Of a stretch of 8,699 nt of DNA, positions 1 to 5,860 are shown one piece after another (the first letter of the stretch is position 1; each line of letters opens with the position of its first letter). Where the stretch lies: positions 28,824-37,522 of the forward strand of contig NZ_KL585421.1 of NCBI RefSeq assembly GCF_000721935.1, in the 5' to 3' direction. The notes under the pieces are model-generated. The model was not told where the DNA came from and ran no database searches. It saw nothing but the letters and a program-made list of their open reading frames with translations. The stretch comes from Streptomyces sp. NRRL WC-3549. Its GTDB lineage: Bacteria > Actinomycetota > Actinomycetes > Streptomycetales > Streptomycetaceae. The position numbers and the translations under genes were made by a program.

Positions 1-540
1 GCCCGCTTGAAGTAGCGGTGCGCGTCGTGCTCCCAGGTGATGCCGATCCCCCGTGCAGCTGGATCATCTCGCCGGCCACCGCCGAGAACGCCTCGGAGCA
101 GACCGACTTGGCGACGGCGGCGGCACGGGGCAGCGCGCCCGGATCCTCGTCGGCGGCGAACGCGGCACCGAGCGCCGCCGAGCGCGCGGACTCCACCAGG
201 ACATAGGCGTCCGCGAGCCGGTGCTTGACGGCCTGGAAGGAACCGATGGGCCGGCCGGACTGGACACGGTCCCTGGCGTACTCGGCGGTGAGCTCCAGGC
301 AGCGCTCGGCCGCGCCCACCTGTTCGGCGGCGAGTGCCGTGCACGCCAGATCCCGTACGTGCTCCAGGGCCCGCCCGCCGTCGCCGTCCACGCCCAGCAG
401 GCGACCCTCGGCTCCGGTCAGCACCCACCGGGCCTGGGCCCGGGTCTCGTCCATGGTCACGACGGGCTCCCGGCGCACCCCTGCGGAGCCCGGTGCCACC
501 TCGAAGAGCGAGACCCCGTGTGCCGTGCCGGCCGCGATGA
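1..540 (-). pseudogene. acyl-CoA dehydrogenase, C-terminal half, fused to a transposase and frameshifted
   Basis: Read leftwards from about 540, the minus strand encodes the C-terminal helical half of an acyl-CoA dehydrogenase, an FAD enzyme that oxidises acyl-CoA thioesters. Recognisable pieces are FEVAPGSAGVRREPVVTMDETRAQ, then a stretch around 'ALEHVRDLACTALAAEQVGAAERC', then YARDRVQSGRPIGSFQAVKH, and finally GEMIQLHGG, the family's flavin-contacting region. At 48-52 one base is missing: after LHGG the frame must shift to continue as IGITWEHDAHRYFKR, which then runs off the window at base 1. The N-terminal and middle domains are absent, because the reading frame is joined upstream to a transposase. 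With no N-terminal domain and a frameshift, a working dehydrogenase is unlikely. The family is clear; the exact substrate class is not. The frameshift could also be a sequencing error in a G-rich run. Confidence 0.8.
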
Positions 541-1354
541 CCAGGTCTTTCACCCGCTGTGCCGGCTCGGGGTAGGCAGGGGCCGGCCGCCGGCCCCTGC
601 CGGGGTAGGTCGGGGTCGAGGGCCGTGCGTCCTCGGGCTGTGCGGTGGTTGTGGTCGAGATGCCACCACGTAGTCGAGTCCGCGTCTCCAGGCCGAGCCG
701 GAAGACGGCGGTGTCACCGTAGCCGCCGTCGGCGATGACCTGGGGCACGTCGATGCCCCAGGACCGCGTCTCGTCGATCATGTCGAGGGCCAGCTGCCAC
801 TTCTCGACATGGCCCACCTGGGCAGGGATGGCGCACGTGTCACGGCGGGCGACCTTGGCCGGATCGGCTTTCGGTGAGGCGGGATCCCAGCTCCCTGGCA
901 GGAACAGACACCAGTTCACCGCCGCCGAGGCGCCCTTGGAAGCGAGGTGAAGCGAGACGCCGGCCTGGCAGTTGGTGACCTTGCCCGCGGTGCCGGTGTA
1001 CTGCCTGCTCACGCACGCTGACGCGTCCCCGTCCTTGAGGAACCCGGTGTCATCGATGACCAGCGCGGTGGGTTTGATGACCGGCTGCATGCGCCAGGCC
1101 AGCCGGGCCCGCACATGCGCCGCATCCCACGGGCTGGACGTGACGAAGTGGGCCAGCGCCTGCCGGTTCCCGTCCTCGCCCAGGCGGGCGGCCATCGGCT
1201 CCACCGACTTGCGCCCGCCGTCCAGCAGCAGCCCCCGCAGATAGACCCCGCCCCACCGGCGCTGATCCGCCCGCGCGAACGGCTCGAACATCTCCGCCGC
1301 GAAGTCCTCCAGATCACACCGGACCGCAGCCAACTCCTCACTCAGCACACTCAC
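536..1354 (-). pseudogene. IS701-type DDE transposase, C-terminally truncated
   Basis: The protein starts at GTG 1354 or, more likely, GTG 1348, which has GAGG six bases upstream (LSEELAAVRCDLEDFAAEMF). It follows the IS701 transposase pattern seen in Streptomyces: RRWGGVYLRGLLLDGGRKS, an LVIDDTGFLKDGDAS block holding the first catalytic Asp, VSRQYTGTAGKVTNCQ, then VIADGGYGDTAVFRLGLE with the second Asp. About 270 residues remain, against roughly 400 in the family. The C-terminal part with the catalytic Glu (the RWRIEHDYREMK-type block) is replaced by acyl-CoA dehydrogenase sequence after KDLVIAAG, so it should be catalytically dead. Around 652-672 the usual GLDYVVGIS reads TRLRGGIS, explained by two nearby small deletions that cancel in frame. 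No terminal inverted repeat could be placed at either edge. Confidence 0.85.
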
Positions 1355-1355
1355 C

Positions 1356-1508
1356 CTCGTCGGCCTGCGGCAGGACCGCATGCTCAACGAGGCGTTTGCC
1401 ACCGGTGATCCCCTCAAGCTGATGCGGCTTTTCGGGATCACCGCGCAGACCGCCATGCGCTATGGCAGCGCCGCCTGCCCGGAGCGCACCGCGAAACTGC
1501 CCAGGTAG
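1356..1508 (+). pseudogene. tyrosine recombinase/integrase-like protein, C-terminal remnant
   Basis: An open frame with no start of its own reads LVGLRQDRMLNEAF, then DPLKLMRLFGITAQTAMRY, then AACPERTAKLPR, ending at TAG 1506-1508. From memory this resembles the extreme C-terminus of the tyrosine-recombinase-like proteins common in Streptomyces, which end with an LRxDRxL...DPxxLxxxFGI...TAxxYxxAAHPE pattern. The catalytic domain is missing. The left end abuts or overlaps the start of the opposite-strand transposase, so the rest of the gene was probably lost when that region was rearranged. The remnant is short, so the call rests on pattern recognition only; a Streptomyces hypothetical with the same tail is an alternative. 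Confidence 0.55.
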
Positions 1509-1580
1509 CGGGCCTGCTCCCAGCCCGATGCCAGCTGAAAGCCCGTGGCGGTGTAGCAATGGGTCCGGCATCATCCCCAT

Positions 1581-2210
1581 GTGATTGTGATGCAACCCGT
1601 TCTGGAGATCTCCGCAGCCGACGACTTCGCGCTCTGGCCTGTTCGCCAGCACGAGTCATATGGCTACCTCGTGCTGAACGGGGAGCTCACTCCGGCGGAA
1701 GTCGGCACGGCGGTTATGCAGATCGCCGGCTGCAACGACTTCGAGCCGGAGGAGGAGCACGGGCCGTGCCCGACCGACCCGCTCGGCACCTTCCTGCACG
1801 GCTTGCTCACCATGCCTGACTTGTTCGCCGCCGGCGGCTTCCGGGTGACCGACAACGCCACCGACATCGTCTTCGTCGAGCCGGGCTGCTGCAACGGCCT
1901 GGAGACCTGGCGCGACTGGCTGGAGGTGCTCAACGGCACCGGCTACTCCTACTTCGGCCACGATCCGTCCTCGACGGCCGAACGTCTTGACGACATCGTC
2001 CGGCTGACGCTCGACGCCCACGAGACGGACAGCAGCCCGGTGATCGAGCTGTCGGTAGACCAGATACGCACGCTCGTCACCGGCGCCCAGCAGGATTTGC
2101 AGGACTTCCTCAGCCTTGCCGAAACCTGGGCTGAACAACACCTGCCGGCACACGCCGCCGCTGTCACTGCCGCCCTGGCACGGGCACTGAACCTGGCGCC
2201 CACACAATGA
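1581..2210 (+). CDS. conserved hypothetical protein, first gene of an overlapping pair
   Basis: A 209-residue acidic, soluble protein with no signal peptide or membrane segment. I do not recognise a characterised family, though I believe similar proteins are frequent in Streptomyces. Features that look conserved are a DPLGTFLHGLL stretch (about residues 67-77), FRVTDNATDIVFVEPGCCNGLETWRDW with an unusual Cys-Cys pair, FGHDPSSTAERLDD, and a C-terminal helical part rich in Ala and Leu. Frame quality is good, with G or C in most third positions. The start is GTG 1581 or ATG 1590; neither has a clear Shine-Dalgarno sequence, so a leaderless or weakly initiated message is possible. Its stop overlaps the next gene's start (ATGA at 2207-2210), which points to translational coupling and shared function. 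It lies between mobile-element debris on both sides and may have arrived by transfer. Confidence 0.8.
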   Translation: MIVMQPVLEISAADDFALWPVRQHESYGYLVLNGELTPAEVGTAVMQIAGCNDFEPEEEHGPCPTDPLGTFLHGLLTMPDLFAAGGFRVTDNATDIVFVEPGCCNGLETWRDWLEVLNGTGYSYFGHDPSSTAERLDDIVRLTLDAHETDSSPVIELSVDQIRTLVTGAQQDLQDFLSLAETWAEQHLPAHAAAVTAALARALNLAPTQ

Positions 2211-2860
2211 CCAGCTTCCTGACCCACCGAGCGCGCGTGCACGACGCCCGGCTCCGCCTCCACCGGCGGCACAGCGCGTTGCGCACTTGCCTCACCGTTT
2301 TTGCTCCTTACGGCTTGCGGGCGACATACCACCACCTCACGCTCAGCGCCGCGATCCCCCGTCGGTTGGAGGCGGGCCCGGACGCGCTGTCGCGGGCGGT
2401 GGAGGAACTGCACGAGGCGCGGGTGCTGTGGCTTGTGCGGGCAGACGAGTACGCAGCGCAGCGCCGGGCGGAGAAGCAGGCTGGGCGGCGGGCTGTACCG
2501 AACCCTCGGCCGTGGTGGCTGCAGAGCTGGTGGGAAAGCCCCGACCGTGCCTGGTACGAAGACCCGTTTCGCCACCCGTCGCTGCGTCTGTCCGAGTACG
2601 TCCGGCGACAGAACGCGATTCTGGACGGCGCCGAGCCGCCCGGCTGCCCGGCTTGTGGGGATGAGGGACCACGAGTGCTGAGCTCGACCGGGCACGGTTG
2701 GGCCGAGCTGTGCCGTGGGTGCGCGCGGGCGCTGGCGCCATGTCCGTGCGGGCAGCGGCACCGGTTCGTGCCGGAGACCCCGTTCAACTGGAACGAAATC
2801 TGGCGACGGGCGCACATGAGCGATGACGGCACGCCGAACCCACATTGGCCTGCCGGTTAG
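2207..2860 (+). CDS. hypothetical protein with C-terminal zinc-ribbon-like cysteines
   Basis: A 217-residue, Arg-rich protein whose ATG overlaps the stop of the upstream gene by four bases (ATGA), so the two are almost surely co-translated. The N-terminal 90 residues are probably helical and very basic (RHSALRTCLTVF; EELHEARVLWLVRADEY). A Trp-rich middle (about 103-127, PWWLQSWWESPDRAWYED) follows. The C-terminal third has Cys at 147, 150, 169, 172, 179 and 181 (CPAC, CRGC, CPCG), plus His185, a spacing that suggests a zinc-binding ribbon or knuckle. This could serve nucleic-acid or protein contact. I know of no named function, and none is assigned. Third-position GC bias supports coding. There is no visible terminator directly downstream; broken GGDEF sequence begins about 140 bp later. 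Confidence 0.8.
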   Translation: MTSFLTHRARVHDARLRLHRRHSALRTCLTVFAPYGLRATYHHLTLSAAIPRRLEAGPDALSRAVEELHEARVLWLVRADEYAAQRRAEKQAGRRAVPNPRPWWLQSWWESPDRAWYEDPFRHPSLRLSEYVRRQNAILDGAEPPGCPACGDEGPRVLSSTGHGWAELCRGCARALAPCPCGQRHRFVPETPFNWNEIWRRAHMSDDGTPNPHWPAG

Positions 2861-3003
2861 CCAGTTGGATCGGCAGCACTGCGAACGCTCGGAAAGTCAG
2901 ATTCCGGCAGCTTCGCCGGAACCCGCGTGCGGGACCGCCGCAGCTATCAACTGACGCGCAGGTTCCGCCCTGCCAGCGTTCAGGAATCTCGGAACCCGCG
3001 TGC
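2861..3003. other. intergenic junction zone with a 14-bp direct repeat
   Basis: No convincing gene lies here. The segment separates the intact zinc-ribbon gene from the GGDEF remnant. It contains one 14-base direct repeat (copies at 2917-2930 and 2990-3003); the second copy ends exactly where recognisable GGDEF-protein sequence begins. Confidence 0.5.
2917..3003. repeat. 14-bp direct repeat, copies 73 bp apart
   Basis: The bases CGGAACCCGCGTGC occur at 2917-2930 and again at 2990-3003, identical in both copies. The right copy sits at the edge of the GGDEF-gene remnant, so it may mark a recombination or deletion junction. The GC-rich background makes a chance match possible. Confidence 0.6.
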
Positions 3004-3345
3004 TGCCGACGCCGACCACTTCAAGCAGATCGAACGACACGATGGGCCACCCGGCCGGGGACGCTGTCCTAGCGGCGTTCGGGACCCGGCTCACCGCGTG
3101 GGCGGGCCCGCGCGCGTCCGTCGGCAGGCTCGGGGGCGATGTGTTCGCCGTGGTCCTGGAGCTGAAGTCCGGCCGCCGCGCGCAGCGCCTGGAGCAGCTG
3201 GTCCGGATGCTGCACACTCCGGTCGCCCTGGACGACGGCCGCACCGTCGACGTCGCCGCTTCGGTCGACGCCGCGGCCCCGGCATCGGTCGGCTCTCGCG
3301 ACCTGACCGTGTTACAGAGGGCCGCCGACGCCGTTCTGTATCCAG
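3003..3345 (+). pseudogene. GGDEF (diguanylate cyclase) domain protein remnant
   Basis: Two adjacent plus-strand frames together make the core of a GGDEF domain, which in intact proteins makes cyclic di-GMP from GTP. The first frame reads ADADHFKQI (the substrate-binding DxDxFK block). An extra base at about 3029 then moves the match to the next frame: NDTMGHPAGDAVLAAFGTRL, followed by GRLGGDVFAVVLEL, VDVAASVDAAAP and LQRAADAVLY. The signature GGDEF reads GGDVF, so the metal-binding Glu of the active site is replaced by Val. The N-terminal part and the segment after the final Tyr do not match the family. Missing ends, frameshift and lost catalytic residue together say pseudogene. A GTG- or ATG-started frame (3000-3521) is open but mixes remnant with unrelated sequence after about 3345. 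Confidence 0.75.
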
Positions 3346-3536
3346 TATCTGTGGTTGCTGAGAGGTTTTTGCCTGTTGGTGCATCCGACGCCGCGGCAGC
3401 CGCCAGGGCGATCGACATTGAACTGCCCGTCCCGAATGAGTATGGGCGGCCAGTTGGATCTACCCGCCTGCGGCCACCTGATAGGGAGGCAAATGACCGC
3501 GAGATCGGTGACCGTCAGTGACTCCTTTTGGGTACG
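3346..3536. other. non-coding junk between the GGDEF remnant and the DUF6193-like gene
   Basis: No supported gene. Plus-strand frames stay open but show no family resemblance. AGTGAC (3517-3522) and GTCACT (3536-3541) could form a weak 6-bp stem at the 3' end of the minus-strand DUF6193-like gene, too weak to call a terminator. Confidence 0.4.
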
Positions 3537-4208
3537 TCACTCATCTCGTTCGGCGGTTCCCGCGACGGCCGGACCGACACCGGTAGCGAGTTGGGACACC
3601 GCCAGGGCGACGGCTTCCTCCGCCGTGGCCGTCTCGCCGATGGCGTTGGAGTGCGGGTGCCTCATCACGCGATAGGGCCTGCCGTTGTGTGCGGGGACGA
3701 TAGCTGCCTCATTCCGGAAGGGGAACCCGGTGCAGGAGCTGAAGCCGAGCGTCCAGTGGCTCGAGTACACGTAGAGCTGTCGCAACCTCGGATCAGCGTG
3801 AGCCGCTTCTACGAGTAGGCCGAACCCTGGAAACTCCGGGGCTTCATCCGCCTGCTCCTGCATCTTCCGCCATTGCAGTTCGACCACCGCTGCTGGCCCA
3901 CGGCCGTGCGCCTCGGCGCGTTCGCTGGTGTGCAGAAAGGGCAACAGGACCAGCTCTCGCAGGCCTCTGCCTTGCCCCCAGGCCACACCAGCTCTGACCA
4001 CATCTGCCAGGTCCGGCGTGGCCCCGGTAACCAACTCGATGCCCTGGTCCCATCCCGAGAGGCTGAAGAAGCGGCTGTCTGCTCCGATGTAGATGGACAG
4101 TGGCTTGCGCCCTGGGACCGACGAGGCGATGGCCGCCGTGACGGGGGAGCCTCCCTCGTGGGCAACCACCGTGAGACCGAAACCGAGTTGGGCCGCCAGC
4201 TGTTCCAA
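3537..4208 (-). CDS. DUF6193-like protein, start uncertain
   Basis: A soluble protein of at least 223 residues. The C-terminal part (LLVEAAHADPRLRQLYVYSS, then HWTLGFSSCTGFPF, then GETATAEEAVALAVSQL) matches my memory of the actinobacterial DUF6193 family, which databases label 'natural product biosynthesis protein' without a proven activity. The first usable start in frame is TTG 4208, with no Shine-Dalgarno. The frame stays open upstream to a stop at 4262-4260 and encodes LYPDLAAAGSLTAAL, which looks like genuine family N-terminus. An ATG at 4268-4266 lies one base out of frame and ends after seven codons. So either a single-base indel has damaged the 5' end, or initiation is unusual. It lies downstream of the S1-like gene on the same strand, probably in one transcript. 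No catalytic motif is visible. Confidence 0.65.
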   Translation of the reverse strand: MEQLAAQLGFGLTVVAHEGGSPVTAAIASSVPGRKPLSIYIGADSRFFSLSGWDQGIELVTGATPDLADVVRAGVAWGQGRGLRELVLLPFLHTSERAEAHGRGPAAVVELQWRKMQEQADEAPEFPGFGLLVEAAHADPRLRQLYVYSSHWTLGFSSCTGFPFRNEAAIVPAHNGRPYRVMRHPHSNAIGETATAEEAVALAVSQLATGVGPAVAGTAERDE

Positions 4209-4304
4209 CGCTGCGGTCAGGCTGCCCGCAGCAGCCAGGTCAGGATAAAGATTCAGAGTTCATCTGCACAGTCTGCCGTTGCGCGGCCACCAAGAGAGCT
4301 GCGA

Positions 4305-4763
4305 TCAGGTCCAGGCGCAGGGGACGGTGCATACCTCACCCCGTGTGCTCGTTGCTCCGGCCGCACGCAGCGTTTCCTCGACCTCGTCGGCATCCCGCCG
4401 AGTCGGCACATCCGCTTCAACCCACGCCTGGTCCACGGGCACGTTCTCAGGCCAGCACGGCCGCCACTGGGCCAGCCACTCGTCGAAGTCCTCGCGCAGG
4501 AACTGGCGCTCTACGGGCTTGAGTCGCACCTGCGGCCGCGCATCGGCCCACCAGACCTCGAACTCCGCCACGGTCCCTACCGTCGGCCAGCGCTCCGCGG
4601 GGGCCGGAAGCAGTAGCACGTCGACGAACCCTCCAACCGGAAGGCCGATGTCAATGAAGATCCCCGTCGCACCCGGATTCGGGACCGCGGTTACCGTCCC
4701 CGAAAGCCTCTGTCCCAATCGCAAGCCTCTCCGGGCCTGGATCCACTCTTCGACGCCGACCAT
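4305..4763 (-). CDS. S1/OB-fold-like hypothetical protein
   Basis: About 152 residues starting at ATG 4763, chosen because GAGG sits nine bases upstream; GTG 4778 and ATG 4772 in the same frame lack this. Residues 1-20 are a short helix (VEEWIQARRGLRLG). The next 75 or so follow the layout of an S1-type OB fold: GQRLSGTVTAVPNPGATG, then IFIDIGLPVGGFVDVLLLP, a WPTVGTVAEFEVWW strand and a final PQVRLKP strand. S1 domains usually bind RNA, but an RNA-binding role is inference only. The acidic tail from about residue 95 has many Trp, Glu and Asp residues and no motif I know. The stop at 4307-4305 lies roughly 100 bp before the DUF6193-like gene on the same strand, so the two may form a small operon. 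No membrane segment or signal peptide. Confidence 0.7.
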   Translation of the reverse strand: MVGVEEWIQARRGLRLGQRLSGTVTAVPNPGATGIFIDIGLPVGGFVDVLLLPAPAERWPTVGTVAEFEVWWADARPQVRLKPVERQFLREDFDEWLAQWRPCWPENVPVDQAWVEADVPTRRDADEVEETLRAAGATSTRGEVCTVPCAWT

Positions 4764-4809
4764 GAAGCACATCCTCACAGCGGAATCAGCGCAACGGGGT
4801 GATGCGCCT

Positions 4810-4825
4810 GCAACAGTGCTGTTGC
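4810..4825. promoter_or_regulatory. palindromic site upstream of the S1-like gene
   Basis: GCAACAG and CTGTTGC form a 7-bp inverted repeat separated by TG, centred about 55 bp upstream of the likely start of the S1-like gene. A tight two-base centre fits a repressor operator better than a hairpin terminator. It also lies just past the 3' end of the interrupted membrane-protein frame, so an end-of-gene hairpin is the alternative. Confidence 0.4.
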
Positions 4826-5028
4826 CTCGATGCCAGACACGTCAGCAGGTCAGCCCCGCCCGACGAAGGACAGTAGCAACTCGAACTGGCGGAAGAAACG
4901 CCGCCCTGTACAACGGCAAACACACCGGCCGCGCCGTCCTTGCCACGCGGAAGCACGCCACGGTGCCGTCCATCAACGGACGTCTCTCCGCAGCACGCCA
5001 GTAACCCTCAACAAACCGAGTTACACCG

Positions 5029-5317
5029 CTCGTTCGGCTCTGTCTCACATCCGGTGGTGACGGAAAGTCACGGTGGCGACGGATAGACCATCGATCATGA
5101 ACCCGCAGGTCCGCGCACCACAGCGGTCGTTCTCTGGGACTGACCGAGCGGCCCGGCGTCTGTCCGTGAGCGTCCGGCGCGACAAGCTCAGCGACCCCGA
5201 TGCGCTGCCATCCGCTTCAAAGTATCGAGGTCAGAGCACCGGCCGCACTCTCTGCAAGGTAGAGATGCCCAATACTCACGGTCCGTCACCACCGAATGTG
5301 AGACAGAGCCGCTCGTT
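5029..5317. repeat. 6-bp target-site duplication flanking the insertion
   Basis: CTCGTT occurs at 5029-5034 and 5312-5317, directly against the outer ends of the inverted repeats, as expected from staggered cutting by a transposase. Confidence 0.75.
5035..5311. mobile_element. MITE-like element, 277 bp, 30-bp terminal inverted repeats
   Basis: The left end (5035-5064, beginning CGGCTCTGTCTCACATCCGG) and the reverse complement of the right end (5282-5311) agree at 29 of 30 positions; the single difference is C versus T in the ATCCGG/ATTCGG part. The element is flanked by a 6-bp direct repeat. Inside there is no frame long enough for a transposase and no motif I recognise, so it must be moved by an enzyme acting in trans, presumably from a full-length insertion sequence with the same ends. 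A second copy of the inner end motif, GGTGGCGACGGA at 5072-5083, repeats 5053-5064 with one change and may be a second transposase-binding site. The parent family cannot be named from the ends alone. Confidence 0.85.
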
Positions 5318-5547
5318 TGACAGACCCCGACCAGGAGCCAGCCGAGAGCCACCGCGGCCGTCGACCAGGCGGCGAAGGCGACGCCCAGCAGGCCCGAAAG
5401 AAGCAGCAGGGGCAGCACCACGGCACGACGGACGCGGTGCACCGTGAAGGCATCGGTCCGTGGCGACCGCCGTCGTGGCCGGTCGCGGCCGGCCGTGTCG
5501 GGAACGCGCTGTCAGACATGAGAATCCTCGTCAGTGGAAAGGGGCGG

Positions 5548-5760
5548 CTAGGCGTGCTGCGACATCAGGGCCCTGCGGTTCTGTAGCGACCCGAGTGAGG
5601 GGGAACGGCGCGCCGGAACCGACACCGCGCCTCGGTGAGGGGAGGACTGTTCCGCCAGCTGCTCCAGGAGCAGGGCACTCTGGATCAGGCCCATGTGGCT
5701 GGACGCCTGCGGGAGGTTCCCGAGACGCGGGCGCATGCCGGTGAGCCGCACCTGGTCTCT
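5548..5760 (-). pseudogene. glycoside hydrolase family 15-like C-terminal remnant
   Basis: On the minus strand a frame ending at TAG 5550-5548 contains MRPRLGNLPQASSHMGL followed by IQSALLLEQLAEQ. This matches the closing signature of GH15 proteins (glucoamylase/trehalase type), usually seen as RxLGNFPQAFSHLGLIxAA and placed near the C-terminus of a roughly 600-residue protein. Only some 60 residues are left. Upstream of about 5760 the frame passes into the start region of the opposite-strand pcaL and no longer resembles the family, so the N-terminal barrel and both catalytic Glu residues are gone. It presumably marks the boundary between the decayed zone and the intact pcaL block. The call depends on one motif; chance similarity is possible. 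Confidence 0.5.
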
Positions 5761-5860
5761 TGAGGGTCCCGGCGCCGGAGCCGGCATCGTGGGAGAGCCG
5801 AGACTGGCTAGGTCCACCCCGGCGATGTGACATCTCGTGACAGATGAGAGGGTTTTCCGG

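Larger units (their letters stand above)
4842..5442 (-). pseudogene. small membrane protein gene split by a MITE-like insertion
   Basis: The 5' part starts at GTG 5442 and encodes MHRVRRAVVLPLLLLSG, then LLGVAFAAWSTAAVALGWLLVGVC: a short basic head and about 35 hydrophobic residues, enough for one long or two short membrane spans. At 5312 the frame runs into the inserted element and ends at a stop near 5188 after unrelated residues. If the element and one copy of the 6-bp target repeat are removed, 131 bases (5442-5312) join 187 bases (5028-4842) to give exactly 106 codons. The frame then continues QTSGVTRFVEGYWRAAERRP and ends at TGA 4844-4842. Third-position GC drops after the junction, so the second half may not have been well-kept coding sequence even before insertion. 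No Shine-Dalgarno is seen at GTG 5442. The family is not recognised. Confidence 0.55.

Noticed and set aside
1949..2845. 298-codon minus-strand frame across the hypothetical gene pair
   Set aside because: It spans both overlapping plus-strand genes, which have better codon bias and a cysteine pattern; the frame itself is Arg/Pro/Ala-rich noise.
2861..3460. CCAGTTGGATC repeated at 2861-2871 and 3450-3460, framing the GGDEF remnant
   Set aside because: Several 11-base repeats are expected by chance in a window this long, and no inverted ends accompany it.
4279..5004. 241-codon plus-strand frame over the S1-like gene and the region upstream
   Set aside because: Ser/Thr/Arg-rich with no motif, and it opposes a frame with a good ribosome site and OB-fold pattern.
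5463..5486. Hairpin GCGACCG / CGGTCGC upstream of the interrupted membrane-protein gene
   Set aside because: A 7-bp GC stem is common in DNA of this composition, and its position before a start codon does not fit a terminator or a known leader.
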